A DNA stretch of 64,000 nucleotides from Hymenobacter puniceus (GCF_014333525.1 NZ_JACSCX010000004.1:186001-250000), one strand, 5' to 3'; positions 51,591-59,940 are shown, counted from the stretch's first letter. Notes: generated by a model not told the origin, from the letters alone. Translations and numbers: made by a program.

Positions 51591-53292
51591 GCCAGATATG
51601 CCAGTAGGCACCGGGCTGCCGGAACTCGCCGGCCAGCTGCAGCCCGCTACGGGCCGGCGTGGCCAGTTGCGCCGCCGACAGCACGTAGCGCCCGCCCAAC
51701 TGCCGGAAAGTGGCGGCATCGAAGGCGAAATCCTGCACGGTGCGCTGCTGAAACGCGCCTACCCGGAAATCCTTGCCCAGCTCACTGGAAAACAGGTAGC
51801 ACCGGTTGCCCCAATCGTCGAAGTAGCGGCGTAGCGTGTCATTTTTGGTAAGCTCACCGGCTATGATTGGCCGAAAACGGTGCTTGTAGGGCAGCGGGTA
51901 GTTGTTCTGGTAGGAATCGAGGGTGTAGAAATTATTGAGCTGCGCCACAGCCGGCGGCAAACCCAGGCTGGCCACACGGTACTGCGCGGGCTCCAGGCCG
52001 GCTTGCTGCCGGATGGCTTGCTGCACCTGCTGAAACAGTGCCGGCGCGACGTAGGCGGTGTAGTTCGGTTCGTGCGGGTTTGGGCGGCCAGCCAGCTCGC
52101 GCAGGTTGTTAATCCACTCCGAATTCATACTTAGCCCAATCAGCAGCTGCAAACCCACCACGGCCAGCCGCCAACGGCCACTGAGGTAGCGCAACGCCAG
52201 CGCCAGCACCCAGAACCACAGCAGCGGCGCCAGAAAATGCAGCCGCCCGAAGTTGAATACCCCCAGAATTGGCAGGCGCGACTGGCCCCAGGCCACCAGC
52301 TGCGGATAGAAACCGCTGAATACGGCCAGCGCCCCCAGCGCCAATAGCCAGCCACCCAGCTGCCGGGCCCGGGGCCACCGCTGCCTGGCCGGGGCCAGTA
52401 CCACGGCGGCCCCCACGGCCAGCAGCACTGCCACCCGCAAAAACCGGCTGGCGTGGTATTGCCCGAACAGAAAGTACTGACCGACACTGCGCAAACCGGC
52501 TTTCCACCCCAGCGGCGTAATCTGGCCCATATCGAACTCCACGCGGTGCGGCACGAACTGCTTGGCTACCAGCAATGAGTAGAACAGCGGCCACTCCACT
52601 ACCAGATACACCGCCAGTAGCAGCACCAGCCCACCCAGAAAAAGCCAATTGGGTCGGCGCAGGTGCCACCAGTCGCGCAGCCACAGTCCGCCCAGCGCCG
52701 CCAGCGCAAACGGCCCCACAAACACAAACATCGACCACAGCGGAAAAGCCGCAATCAGCAGCCAGTGCCACCACCGCGCCGCACCGCGCCGCGCCGCCAG
52801 AAAGGCCAGCAGCAGCGCCGGCTGCCCTATCACCGACAACCCATATATAGAATAGAGCGGCAGCAACGCCCAGGCCAGCGCCACCCCGGCCGCCAAGTGG
52901 CGCTGCCGGCGCTCGGGCAGCAGTTCCTGCCGCAGCAGCGCATACATAGCCAGCAGCCCCAGCAGCCGCACCAGTGCCTGTTGGATCAGGTAGGCCGCCC
53001 ACGGCGTAAACAGGGCAAACAGGCCGATGGTCACGCTCAGTCCGGGGCGCAGGGCATTGCGTGGCAAGCCATTCATAATGGCCGACACTGTTGCTGCCGG
53101 GCGGTAGTCGAGCGCGACTCCCTGACGCACAAGCAGATAAGGAATATTCAATTCCGCATCCAGATTATCATCAATGGTAATGTAACTGTGGGCCCGCAGA
53201 ATGCCGTATGGAAGCAGAAATAGCAGCAAACCAAGCAGTGCCAGCACCAACGGCGAAAACCGCAACGAACCAGGTTGATTTAATACAGGCAC
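51571..53292 (-). CDS. Polytopic membrane protein, YkoS/DUF6044-like
   Basis: 573 residues from GTG at 53292; this start is chosen because a TATTTTTG promoter element lies at 53310-53317, which would fall inside longer versions. About 10-12 hydrophobic segments, with a conserved-looking periplasmic opening (AHSYITIDDNLDAELNIPYL). This resembles DUF6044/YkoS, a membrane glycosyltransferase-like group, but I am not certain. The C-terminal 150 residues are soluble. The last residues KVMR and the TGA stop are encoded by the palindromic repeat. Confidence 0.72.
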   Translation of the reverse strand: MPVLNQPGSLRFSPLVLALLGLLLFLLPYGILRAHSYITIDDNLDAELNIPYLLVRQGVALDYRPAATVSAIMNGLPRNALRPGLSVTIGLFALFTPWAAYLIQQALVRLLGLLAMYALLRQELLPERRQRHLAAGVALAWALLPLYSIYGLSVIGQPALLLAFLAARRGAARWWHWLLIAAFPLWSMFVFVGPFALAALGGLWLRDWWHLRRPNWLFLGGLVLLLAVYLVVEWPLFYSLLVAKQFVPHRVEFDMGQITPLGWKAGLRSVGQYFLFGQYHASRFLRVAVLLAVGAAVVLAPARQRWPRARQLGGWLLALGALAVFSGFYPQLVAWGQSRLPILGVFNFGRLHFLAPLLWFWVLALALRYLSGRWRLAVVGLQLLIGLSMNSEWINNLRELAGRPNPHEPNYTAYVAPALFQQVQQAIRQQAGLEPAQYRVASLGLPPAVAQLNNFYTLDSYQNNYPLPYKHRFRPIIAGELTKNDTLRRYFDDWGNRCYLFSSELGKDFRVGAFQQRTVQDFAFDAATFRQLGGRYVLSAAQLATPARSGLQLAGEFRQPGAYWHIWLYKVMR

Positions 53293-53309
53293 AAGTAGAG
53301 CGTTTGCTG

Positions 53310-53317
53310 CAAAAATA
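53310..53317 (-). promoter_or_regulatory. Bacteroidota -7 element of the membrane-protein gene
   Basis: On the minus strand TATTTTTG, a perfect TAnnTTTG, 18 bp upstream of the GTG start. Confidence 0.55.
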
Positions 53318-53398
53318 CCCTGCCGCGCCTTAATCTCTCCGACCACACCAATTGCAATGCTTAGCTAGGATTGAATCCACTCCTGCCCGCATTGTCCT

Positions 53399-53818
53399 AT
53401 GACTATTACTTCGCCATCTGCCTCCGAGAAACAATCATTCTGCCAGGTTGAATACGACGCCCGCAACCATTGGCTGCGGGCTACCTGGCATGGGTTCGTA
53501 AATCCACAACAGGCGCTCCAGAGCATTGTGCCGCATTTGAGCCTGCTTAGCAGCCCAATGGCGCCGCTATTTCTCAACGATAACAGCCAAGTGCTCAATC
53601 CTTGGTTTGACTCGCTGACGTGGCTGCGCTATGTATGGGAAAGCACGGATACCCAGCCGCCCCGCTGCGTAGCCCACGTTATGCAGCCGGGAGCCAGCGC
53701 CAATGTCGGTGACCTGGATACTGGCTGGACCCGTAAGGCCGGTACTGAGCTTCAACTGTTTGAGTCTGCCCACGAAGCGGAAGACTGGCTGCACGATTGC
53801 CAGCGCGGCCTTACGTAA
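53399..53818 (+). CDS. SpoIIAA/STAS-like small protein
   Basis: 139 residues, cytoplasmic. The pattern EYDARNHWLRATWHGFVNPQ, followed by a helix, PLFLNDNSQVLNPWFDSLTW and a second strand, matches SpoIIAA-like (STAS-related) single-domain proteins, often called hypothetical in Hymenobacter-type genomes. They may sense or bind partners; role unknown. Divergent from the membrane-protein gene, convergent with xerD, 20 bp from its stop. Confidence 0.65.
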   Translation: MTITSPSASEKQSFCQVEYDARNHWLRATWHGFVNPQQALQSIVPHLSLLSSPMAPLFLNDNSQVLNPWFDSLTWLRYVWESTDTQPPRCVAHVMQPGASANVGDLDTGWTRKAGTELQLFESAHEAEDWLHDCQRGLT

Positions 53819-53838
53819 GCAGCCATATCAGGCCTGCC

Positions 53839-54741
53839 TTAGCTGCGTGGGTGGAAAGTAGTAATCACCTGCCGCAGGTAGTCCCGGTCGAGGTGGGTGT
53901 AGATTTCGGTGGTTGTAATGCTCTCGTGGCCCAGCATTTCCTGCACGGCCCGCAAATCGGCGCCGCCCTCGATGAGGTGCGTGGCAAAGGAATGCCGGAA
54001 GGTGTGCGGGCTGATGCTTTTGCGCACCCCGGCCTTGTCGGCGGCGGCTTTGATGACCGTGAATACTGTGACGCGCGACAGGCTGGCGCCACGCTTGTTG
54101 AGAAACACGAAGTCCTCGTGGCCCGGCTTAATGTCGAGGTGGCAGCGGATACCTTGCAAATACAAGCCAAGGTGCTTCAGCGCATCGCGCCCGATGGGCA
54201 CCAGCCGCTCCTTATTGCCTTTGCCCGTCACGCGCACGAAGCCTTGGTCGGCGTACACGTTGGAGAGGCGCAAACCCGTCAGCTCACTCACGCGCAGGCC
54301 CGAGGAGTACAGCACTTCCAGCATGGCCCGGTTGCGGGTGCCTTCCGGCGTGCTCAAATCGATGCCGTCCAGCAGTTGCACAATCTCGTCGTAGCTAAGC
54401 GTATCGGGCAGCTTGCGGCCGGTTTTGGGCGCTTCCAGCGTGTCGGTGGGGTCGTGTGTGAGCAGGTCTTCCATGATCATGAAACTGAAGAAGGCCTTAA
54501 TTCCGGACAGAATCCGGGCCTGCGAGGTGGCGCTCAGCCCCAGCTCACCCAGGTAAGCCAGAAATTCGCGCAGAAGCGCCGTCGTCACTTCCTTGGGCGA
54601 ATTGGGCAGGTGCCGGATTTCCAGGAAGTGGCGCAGCTTGCTGGCGTCGCGCACATACGCCTCCACCGAGTTGCCCGACAAGGACTTCTCCAGTTGCAGG
54701 TAGCCTTCGAACTGACGGAGGGTTATGGGCCAAGTGGACAT
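53839..54741 (-). CDS. xerD: Site-specific tyrosine recombinase XerD
   Basis: 300 residues, standard length. SAM-like N-terminal core-binding domain (SLSGNSVEAYVRDASKLRHF), then the catalytic set: R150 (SGLRVSELTG), K174 (GKGNKERLVP), H246-x-x-R249 (SPHTFRHSFATH), H272 (MLGHES) and Y281 (TEIYTHLD). It resolves chromosome dimers at dif together with XerC under control of FtsK, encoded 2.5 kb away on the same strand. Chromosomal housekeeping type, not phage-like. Its start codon is directly abutted by a 35-bp repeat arm shared with aroQ. Confidence 0.96.
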   Translation of the reverse strand: MSTWPITLRQFEGYLQLEKSLSGNSVEAYVRDASKLRHFLEIRHLPNSPKEVTTALLREFLAYLGELGLSATSQARILSGIKAFFSFMIMEDLLTHDPTDTLEAPKTGRKLPDTLSYDEIVQLLDGIDLSTPEGTRNRAMLEVLYSSGLRVSELTGLRLSNVYADQGFVRVTGKGNKERLVPIGRDALKHLGLYLQGIRCHLDIKPGHEDFVFLNKRGASLSRVTVFTVIKAAADKAGVRKSISPHTFRHSFATHLIEGGADLRAVQEMLGHESITTTEIYTHLDRDYLRQVITTFHPRS

Positions 54742-54922
54742 GTGTGGGGCTTAGGGAATAGGGCCTGGGGCTTAGGCCGCGTGAATGGCCGGGCAGTATA
54801 GCCGCGAATATTGTTTTGTGGTCGCAAGTTTAACGAAGCGTAATTTGCCGTCGCCAATTAATCAGTCAGTGCCCCCGCCTCACTGAGCCTAAGCCCCAGG
54901 CCCCATTCCCTAAGCCCCACAC
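54742..54922. repeat. GGGCTTAGGG-family palindrome, copy 2, forming twin leaders of xerD and aroQ
   Basis: Arms 54742-54776 and 54888-54922 match at 34 of 35 positions. Each arm runs exactly up to a start codon: read outward, both xerD and aroQ are preceded by cctaagccccaggccc, one variable base (T or C), then attccctaagccccacac. The 110-bp centre shows no clear feature other than possible promoters. Confidence 0.95.
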
Positions 54923-55369
54923 ATGCAGCTTCTCATTCTCAACGGCCCCAACCTCAACCTGCTGGGCCGCCGCGAGCCGGGCATCTACGGCACCCGCTCT
55001 TTCGACGACTACTTACCCGAGCTGCGCGCCGCCTTCCCGGAATTGCAGCTGGAGTATTTCCAAAGCAACCACGAGGGCGAGCTGCTCGACAAGCTGCACG
55101 AAGTGGGCTACACCTACCACGGCATTGTGCTCAATGCCGGCGGCTACACCCACACCAGCGTAGCCCTGGCCGATGCCGTGGCCGCCATCAATACGCCCGT
55201 GGTGGAAGTGCACCTGAGCAACCTGCACGCCCGCGAGGAATTCCGGCAGCGCAGCTTGCTGGGCAAGCACTGCGTCGGCAGCATCAGCGGCTTTAAGCTG
55301 GAAAGCTACCGTATGGCCGTGCAGTACTTCGAAAGCCAGCGCCCCAAGCGCATGGGGTTTAAGGTATAG
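54923..55369 (+). CDS. aroQ: Type II 3-dehydroquinate dehydratase
   Basis: 148 residues, the usual length. LILNGPNLNLLGRREPGIYG at the N-terminus with the flexible-lid Arg and Tyr, NHEGELLDKLHEVGYTYHGI, the conserved LNAGGYTHTSVALADAV and VHLSNLHAREEFRQRS with the catalytic His. AroQ converts 3-dehydroquinate to 3-dehydroshikimate in aromatic amino acid synthesis; the dodecameric enzyme is cytoplasmic. The xerD/aroQ divergent arrangement is common in Bacteroidota. Confidence 0.96.
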   Translation: MQLLILNGPNLNLLGRREPGIYGTRSFDDYLPELRAAFPELQLEYFQSNHEGELLDKLHEVGYTYHGIVLNAGGYTHTSVALADAVAAINTPVVEVHLSNLHAREEFRQRSLLGKHCVGSISGFKLESYRMAVQYFESQRPKRMGFKV

Positions 55370-55371
55370 CT

Positions 55372-55492
55372 GTAGAGCGGAGTAGCACTCCGTTTTGCCG
55401 CACAGCGGCAAGCCCCACATCAGGGCCGGTTTGGCAGCAGCCAAAGGATGCTGTGATATGCAGCACCGAAACGGAGTACCACTCCGTTCTAC
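55372..55492. repeat. GAACGGAGTGGTACTCCGTT inverted repeat
   Basis: Arms 55372-55395 and 55469-55492 match at 21 of 24 positions; each arm itself contains an inner inverted pair cggagt/actccg. The element fills the aroQ-aminotransferase spacer up to the promoter at 55496. Confidence 0.88.
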
Positions 55493-55495
55493 TTG

Positions 55496-55503
55496 TACCT
55501 TTG
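55496..55503 (+). promoter_or_regulatory. Bacteroidota -7 element of the aminotransferase gene
   Basis: TACCTTTG, a perfect TAnnTTTG, 26 bp upstream of the ATG. Confidence 0.65.
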
Positions 55504-55529
55504 CACCTTCCTCTAGCCTCACTACACCT

Positions 55530-56594
55530 ATGTATACATTCAACCCCGGCCCGTCGCAGGTGTACCCACAGGTGCGCCAGTATCTTCAGGATGCTTTCGA
55601 TGAGGGCTGGCTGTCGGCGCCGCACCGCGGCGAGCGGTTCACGGGCCTCATGCGCCAGACCGTGCAGGAGCTTAAAAACAAGCTCAACGTGCCGCAGGAC
55701 TACACTGTGTTCTTTATGGGCTCGGCCACGGAGTGCTGGGAAGTGCTGACGCAAAGCCTCACGCCGCGTAAAAGCTTCCACCTCTACAGCGGCGCGTTCG
55801 GCGAGAAATGGTACGAGTACGCCAAGGCCCTGCGCCCGGCCTGCGTCGGCTACCCGTTTGGCATTGATGAGGTGCCCGACGTGGCGGCCCTGCCCCTGCC
55901 CGACTCCGAAACCGACCTGGTCTGCATCACCCAAAACGAAACCAGCAACGCCACCCAGTTGCGCGACGGCTTCATCCTGAACCTCTACAACCGCCTGGGG
56001 CAGGCGCTACTGGCCGTCGATGCCACCTCGTCGATGGCAGGCGTGCAGCTCAAGTTCATCAAGGCCGACATCTGGTTTGCCTCGGTGCAGAAGTGCTTCG
56101 GGCTGCCGGCGGGTTTGTCGGTGATGATTTTGTCGCCAAGGGCCGTGGCGCGGCTGCGCGACCAGAACGAGCGGGCCCACTACAACTCGCTCACGTCGCA
56201 GTACGAGAAAATGCTGAATTGGCAGACCACCTACACGCCTAACGTGCTGGGCATCTATCTGCTGAGCCGCGTGCTCCACGACCGGCCCACCATCAAGGCA
56301 GTGCATCAGCACTTGCAGGAGCGCGCTACCAAGCTCTACGACTACTTCGAGCAGGCCACGCAGCTCACGCCCCTCGTCACGAACCCCGAAACCCGCTCTA
56401 CCACCGTCATCGGTCTGCAAGGCCCGCCCGCTCTGATTGATGAGGTGAAGCGCCGCGCTCTAACCCAGGGCCTGCAGCTCGGCAACGGCTACGGCAACTG
56501 GAAAGCAGGCAGTCTGCGCATCGCCAACTTCCCGGCCATCCCGGACGAGGCATTCGAGCAATTGGTGCAGTTTTTCGCCCGCGAGTTTGCCTAA
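55530..56594 (+). CDS. Class V aminotransferase, phosphoserine aminotransferase-like
   Basis: 354 residues from ATG at 55530 (MYTFNPGPSQVYPQVRQYLQ); the upstream frame is repeat sequence. A PLP-dependent fold type I enzyme: PLP Lys K188 in FASVQKCFGLPAG, aromatic/phosphate contacts in FFMGSATECWEVL, and VDATSSMAGV with the Asp that pairs with the PLP ring. The FNPGPS opening is that of phosphoserine aminotransferase and its alanine:glyoxylate relatives. SerC converts 3-phosphohydroxypyruvate to phosphoserine; the true substrate here is not certain because other class V enzymes share this opening. Confidence 0.88.
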   Translation: MYTFNPGPSQVYPQVRQYLQDAFDEGWLSAPHRGERFTGLMRQTVQELKNKLNVPQDYTVFFMGSATECWEVLTQSLTPRKSFHLYSGAFGEKWYEYAKALRPACVGYPFGIDEVPDVAALPLPDSETDLVCITQNETSNATQLRDGFILNLYNRLGQALLAVDATSSMAGVQLKFIKADIWFASVQKCFGLPAGLSVMILSPRAVARLRDQNERAHYNSLTSQYEKMLNWQTTYTPNVLGIYLLSRVLHDRPTIKAVHQHLQERATKLYDYFEQATQLTPLVTNPETRSTTVIGLQGPPALIDEVKRRALTQGLQLGNGYGNWKAGSLRIANFPAIPDEAFEQLVQFFAREFA

Positions 56595-56835
56595 TCATAG
56601 ATAGTACAGATGACGCCGCAGATACTGCTGATTCGTTCTGCGCAGCTACACCAGCATTCGTTTGCTGAAAGAGGTAGTTTACCAGAAGAGGTAGCTGTAG
56701 CGCCCACTTAACAGTCCACACCTAACTCTGCCCTGCCAGAACCAACCAGAACACCCCTCTGCCCCCGCCTGCTTCCCCTGCCCTATCAGAACGTAGCTGC
56801 GGCATCCGCGGCTTCATCTGCACCATCTGCGATTT
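56595..56835. repeat. GCAGATGAAGCCGC-type inverted repeat filling the spacer
   Basis: The left end (56595-56623, atagatagtacagatgacgc...), directly after the stop TAA, and the right end (56804-56835, ...gcggcttcatctgcaccatc), directly before the MarC ATG, are inverse copies with about 6 mismatches in 28. The 180 bp between show no recognised feature. Confidence 0.75.
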
Positions 56836-57396
56836 ATGTTCAGCCTCAAAGAAATCTTCTCGGTTACACTCACGCTGTTTGCCGTGATTGACGTACTCGG
56901 CTCCATCCCGATTATCATTCAGATCCGGCAGCGCGAGGGCAGAATCCAGTCAGAAAAAGCCACCGTGGTGGCCGGCGTGCTGATGGTGGTGTTTCTGTTT
57001 CTGGGGCAAAGCATTCTGAGCTTGTTTGGCGTCGATTACCAAAGCTTTGCGCTGGCCGGAGCTATCATCATCTTCCTGATTGGCATGGAAATGATTCTCG
57101 GCATCGAGCTGTTCCGGCACGATCCGCTGGCGACTTCGGGCTCAATTGTGCCGCTGGCCTTCCCCATCATCGTGGGGGCCGGCACCATGACCACGCTGCT
57201 GTCGTTGCGCGCCGCTTATTCGCTACCCAACGTGCTGGTGGGCATCGTCCTGAATCTGGTATTCGTGTACGGCGTGCTCAAAAGCTCGGCCTGGATTGAG
57301 CGCAAGCTCGGCAAAGCCGGCGAAGACATCCTGCGCCGCGTGTTCGGCGTGATTCTGCTGGCCATTGCCATCAAGCTGTTTAAATCGAATTTCTGA
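56836..57396 (+). CDS. MarC/UPF0056 family membrane protein
   Basis: 186 residues with six predicted membrane segments (starting FSVTLTLFAVIDVLGSIPII). The family features are visible: IDVLGSIPI in TM1, GQSILSLFGV, GMEMILG and PLAFPIIVGAGTMTTLLSLR. MarC proteins are inner membrane proteins of unknown transport function; the old link with multidrug resistance has not held up. Flanked on both sides by palindromic elements. Confidence 0.92.
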   Translation: MFSLKEIFSVTLTLFAVIDVLGSIPIIIQIRQREGRIQSEKATVVAGVLMVVFLFLGQSILSLFGVDYQSFALAGAIIIFLIGMEMILGIELFRHDPLATSGSIVPLAFPIIVGAGTMTTLLSLRAAYSLPNVLVGIVLNLVFVYGVLKSSAWIERKLGKAGEDILRRVFGVILLAIAIKLFKSNF

Positions 57397-57399
57397 AGC

Positions 57400-57470
57400 A
57401 GTTGTCGGTTGTTAGTTGCTGATTGTCAGCATCATTATTACTAACAACCAGCAACTAACAACCGAGAACT
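57400..57470. repeat. AGTTGTCAGTTG-family palindromic element, copy 3
   Basis: Arms 57400-57429 and 57441-57470 match at 27 of 30 positions (agttgtcggttgttagttgc ...). It begins 3 bp after the MarC stop and ends 3 bp before the rnhA start. Confidence 0.93.
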
Positions 57471-57473
57471 AAG

Positions 57474-57944
57474 TTGATTTACCTGTTCACCGATGGCTCT
57501 TCGCGCGGCAACCCGGGGCCCGGCGGCTACGGCGCTATTCTGCGCTTCGGCCAGCATGAGAAAGAGCTGACCCAGGGCTTCCGCCTGACTACCAACAACC
57601 GCATGGAACTGCTGGCCATCATCGTGGGCCTGGAAGCCGTCAACCGCCCCGAGCTACCCATCACCGTCGTGACAGACTCCAAGTACGTGGTAGATTCGGT
57701 GGAAAAGAAGTGGGTATTCGGCTGGCTCAACAAGCCGGACTTCGGTAAAAAGGCCAACGAGGACCTCTGGCGGCGCTTCGTGAAGGTGTACCGCCAGCGC
57801 ACCGTGTACTTCAAATGGGTGCGCGGCCACAACGGCCACCCCGAAAACGAGCGGTGCGACCAGCTCGCCGTGCGCAGCGCCACCGGTGGCGGTTTGCTCA
57901 TCGATGAAGGCTACGAATTGATTGAGGCGCGGCGTGCGGGGTAA
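57474..57944 (+). CDS. rnhA: Ribonuclease HI
   Basis: 156 residues, start TTG, directly after a palindromic element. The catalytic carboxylates are present: D7 (LFTDGSSRGNPG), E45 (TNNRMELLA), D68 (VVTDSKYV) and D129 (ERCDQLA), with H119 in the flexible loop WVRGHNGH. It cleaves the RNA strand of RNA-DNA hybrids. A basic-protrusion-like KKWVFGWLNKPDF is present as in E. coli RNase HI. The next transcribed unit, rnpB, has its own promoter inside the end of rnhA. Confidence 0.95.
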   Translation: MIYLFTDGSSRGNPGPGGYGAILRFGQHEKELTQGFRLTTNNRMELLAIIVGLEAVNRPELPITVVTDSKYVVDSVEKKWVFGWLNKPDFGKKANEDLWRRFVKVYRQRTVYFKWVRGHNGHPENERCDQLAVRSATGGGLLIDEGYELIEARRAG

Positions 57945-57949
57945 ATCCG

Positions 57950-57957
57950 TACCTTTG
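57950..57957 (+). promoter_or_regulatory. Bacteroidota -7 element of rnpB
   Basis: TACCTTTG, a perfect TAnnTTTG, about 8 bp before the probable 5' end of the RNA. Confidence 0.65.
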
Positions 57958-57964
57958 CCCTCAG

Positions 57965-58427
57965 TGATGAGTCGCTCCACCGCGGCGCCGCAAGGCGACG
58001 AGGAAAGTCCGGGCAACACAGAGCACCCTGCTTCCTAACGGGAAGGACCGGGAAGTGTAACGCAACCCGGGACAGCCAGTGCCACAGAAAATAACCGCCC
58101 AGTTTAGGACATGGTGATTAGGGCGTAGGGAATAGGTGTTCTTGAACAACCTAAGCCCTATCCACTAAGCACCAAGCCCTAAACTAGGTAAGGGTGAAAA
58201 GGTGCGGTAAGAGCGCACCAGCGGCTGGGCAACCAGTCCGGCTGGGTAAACCTCAGGGGTTGAAAAACCAAATAAGCTGGCACGCGTCCTGCGCGGACGT
58301 ACCGGGCGGCTCGTCCGGCGCCAGCGGGTAGGTTGATGGAGCCTTTCCGCGAGGACTGGCCTAGATAAATGGTGGAGGCGCGACCTTTCGGGGCAGCGTA
58401 CAAAACCCGGCTTACAGACTCATCACC
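57965..58427 (+). ncRNA. rnpB: RNase P RNA (class A), with a repeat inserted in helix P12
   Basis: Helix P1 is formed by tgatgagtcg and gactcatca at the two ends. The universal parts are all present in order: gaggaaagtccgggc, cacagagca, the gaaaataaccgcc segment, ggtaagggtgaaaaggtgcgg, agagcgcaccag, and near the 3' end cgacctttcgggg and cggcttacagactc. Length is about 463 nt against a usual 350-400. The extra length comes from 58099-58185, between ccgcc and ggtaaggg, which is the position of helix P12; the insert is a copy of the GGGCTTAGGG palindromic element. RNase P processes the 5' ends of pre-tRNAs. A strong terminator follows. Confidence 0.96.
58101..58185. repeat. GGGCTTAGGG-family palindromic element, copy 3, within rnpB P12
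   Basis: agtttaggacatggtgatta... on the left is inverse to ...agcaccaagccctaaact on the right, so the insert folds on itself and extends P12. Related to 19341-19445 and 54742-54922. Confidence 0.9.
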
Positions 58428-58435
58428 ACGGCTTT

Positions 58436-58469
58436 CGGCCGCCGCAGCTTCGGATGCGGCGGCCGTTTT
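58436..58469 (+). terminator. Intrinsic terminator of rnpB
   Basis: cggccgccgca / tgcggcggccg hairpin with an 8-nt loop followed by tttt. Confidence 0.9.
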
Positions 58470-58480
58470 CGTTGAATCTG

Positions 58481-58580
58481 TGTCATCCTGAGCTTGCGAA
58501 GGACCCTATTGAGTTTGGACTACAAACGTTACATCGACTCGTTCTGACGTGATAAGATCCTTCGCAAGCTCAGGATGACA
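58481..58580. repeat. TGTCATCCTGAGCTTGCGAAGG inverted repeat
   Basis: Arms 58481-58507 and 58554-58580 match at 25 of 27 positions. The unit tcatcctgagcttgcgaagg is a type of intergenic repeat known from many unrelated bacterial genomes. It lies between rnpB and the regulator gene. Confidence 0.92.
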
Positions 58581-58652
58581 GCAGGCCAGAATGACGGAGG
58601 CATCGTTTGCGGCCTTGTTTTCGTTACTTTCGCTGCCCAACCTCTTTTGCTT

Positions 58653-59810
58653 ATGCCCCGCATTCTTATCATCGACGACGAAAAGGCTATTCGCCACACG
58701 CTCAAGGAAATTCTGGAATATGAAAGCTATCAGGTAGACCAAGCCGAGGACGGCCCCACCGGCCTCGACATGCTCATCCGCGACAAGTACGACGTGGTGC
58801 TCTGCGACATCAAAATGCCCAAGATGGACGGCATTGAGGTGCTGGAACGGGCCCGCATTGTGGCGCCCGATGCGGCTTTCATCATGGTGTCGGCACACGG
58901 CAACGTGGAAATGGCCGTGGATGCCACCAAAAAAGGCGCCTACGACTTCCTGCAGAAGCCACCGGACCTCAACCGCCTGCTCGTGACGGTGCGCAATGCC
59001 CTGGACCGCACCAAGCTGGTGGCCGAAACTAAGACCCTAAAAAAGAAGGTCGCCAAAAGTTCGGAGATGATTGGCTCCTCGGCCGGGCTGGGCGCCGTGC
59101 GTAAGGCCATCGAGAAAGTAGCTCCTACCGATGCACGGGTACTGATTACGGGTCCCAACGGCGCCGGCAAGGAGATGGTGGCGCGCCAGTTGCACGAACT
59201 CAGCAACCGCGCCAACGGCCCGCTGATTGAGGTAAACTGCGCTGCCATTCCGTCGGAGTTGATCGAATCAGAATTGTTCGGGCACGAGAAAGGCTCGTTC
59301 ACGTCGGCCGTGAAGCAGCGCATCGGCAAGTTCGAGCAGGCCGACGGCGGCACGCTGTTCTTGGATGAAATCGGGGATATGAGCCTTTCGGCCCAGGCCA
59401 AGGTGCTGCGCGCGCTGCAGGAAAACAAGATTACGCGCGTTGGGGGCGAAAAGGAAATCAGCGTGAACGTGCGCGTGCTGGCGGCTACCAACAAAAACCT
59501 GCTTCAGGAAATTGCCGACCGCAACTTCCGCGAAGACCTTTACCACCGCCTCTCCGTCATTTTGATTCAGGTGCCGGCCCTCAACGACCGCCGCGACGAC
59601 ATTCCGGAGCTGATTGAGAAGTTCCTCAAGGACATTGCCGCCGACTACGGCAATAAACCCAAGAAGATAGACGCTGCCGCCCTCGACTACCTCAAGGGCC
59701 TCGATTGGCGCGGCAATATCCGGGAGCTGCGCAACGTGGTGGAGCGCCTCGTGATTATGAGCGACGATACCATTTCTGCGGCCGACGCTAAGGCGTTTGC
59801 TGGTAAATAA
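58653..59810 (+). CDS. NtrC-like response regulator (receiver + AAA+), no DNA-binding domain
   Basis: 385 residues from ATG at 58653. Receiver domain with D52 (CDIKMPKMDG) and K102; AAA+ domain with Walker A GPNGAGKE (167-174) and Walker B LFLDEIGD (235-242). The loop that normally reads GAFTGA and contacts sigma-54 is GSFTSA here (214-219). The protein ends shortly after the AAA+ lid (NIRELRNVVERLVIMSDDTI), so the Fis-type HTH of NtrC proteins is absent. It may still activate RpoN without DNA contact, or act through another mechanism. No kinase gene is adjacent. Family clear; target unknown. Confidence 0.92.
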   Translation: MPRILIIDDEKAIRHTLKEILEYESYQVDQAEDGPTGLDMLIRDKYDVVLCDIKMPKMDGIEVLERARIVAPDAAFIMVSAHGNVEMAVDATKKGAYDFLQKPPDLNRLLVTVRNALDRTKLVAETKTLKKKVAKSSEMIGSSAGLGAVRKAIEKVAPTDARVLITGPNGAGKEMVARQLHELSNRANGPLIEVNCAAIPSELIESELFGHEKGSFTSAVKQRIGKFEQADGGTLFLDEIGDMSLSAQAKVLRALQENKITRVGGEKEISVNVRVLAATNKNLLQEIADRNFREDLYHRLSVILIQVPALNDRRDDIPELIEKFLKDIAADYGNKPKKIDAAALDYLKGLDWRGNIRELRNVVERLVIMSDDTISAADAKAFAGK

Positions 59811-59940
59811 CTTCTGGCCGTAGGAAAACATCAGCTAGCGGCGGCAGTTTTAGTGTAACTACAGACAGCGCGGGCCAGCCGCCGGGTACGCCGGTTGCTG
59901 GCCCGCGCTGTTGTTTGTTTTGTCTCAAACCCGATAAGCA

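Noticed and set aside
53839..54741. Tyrosine recombinase as a mobile element integrase
   Set aside because: Full-length XerD-like sequence in a housekeeping neighbourhood near ftsK, without attachment sites or phage genes.
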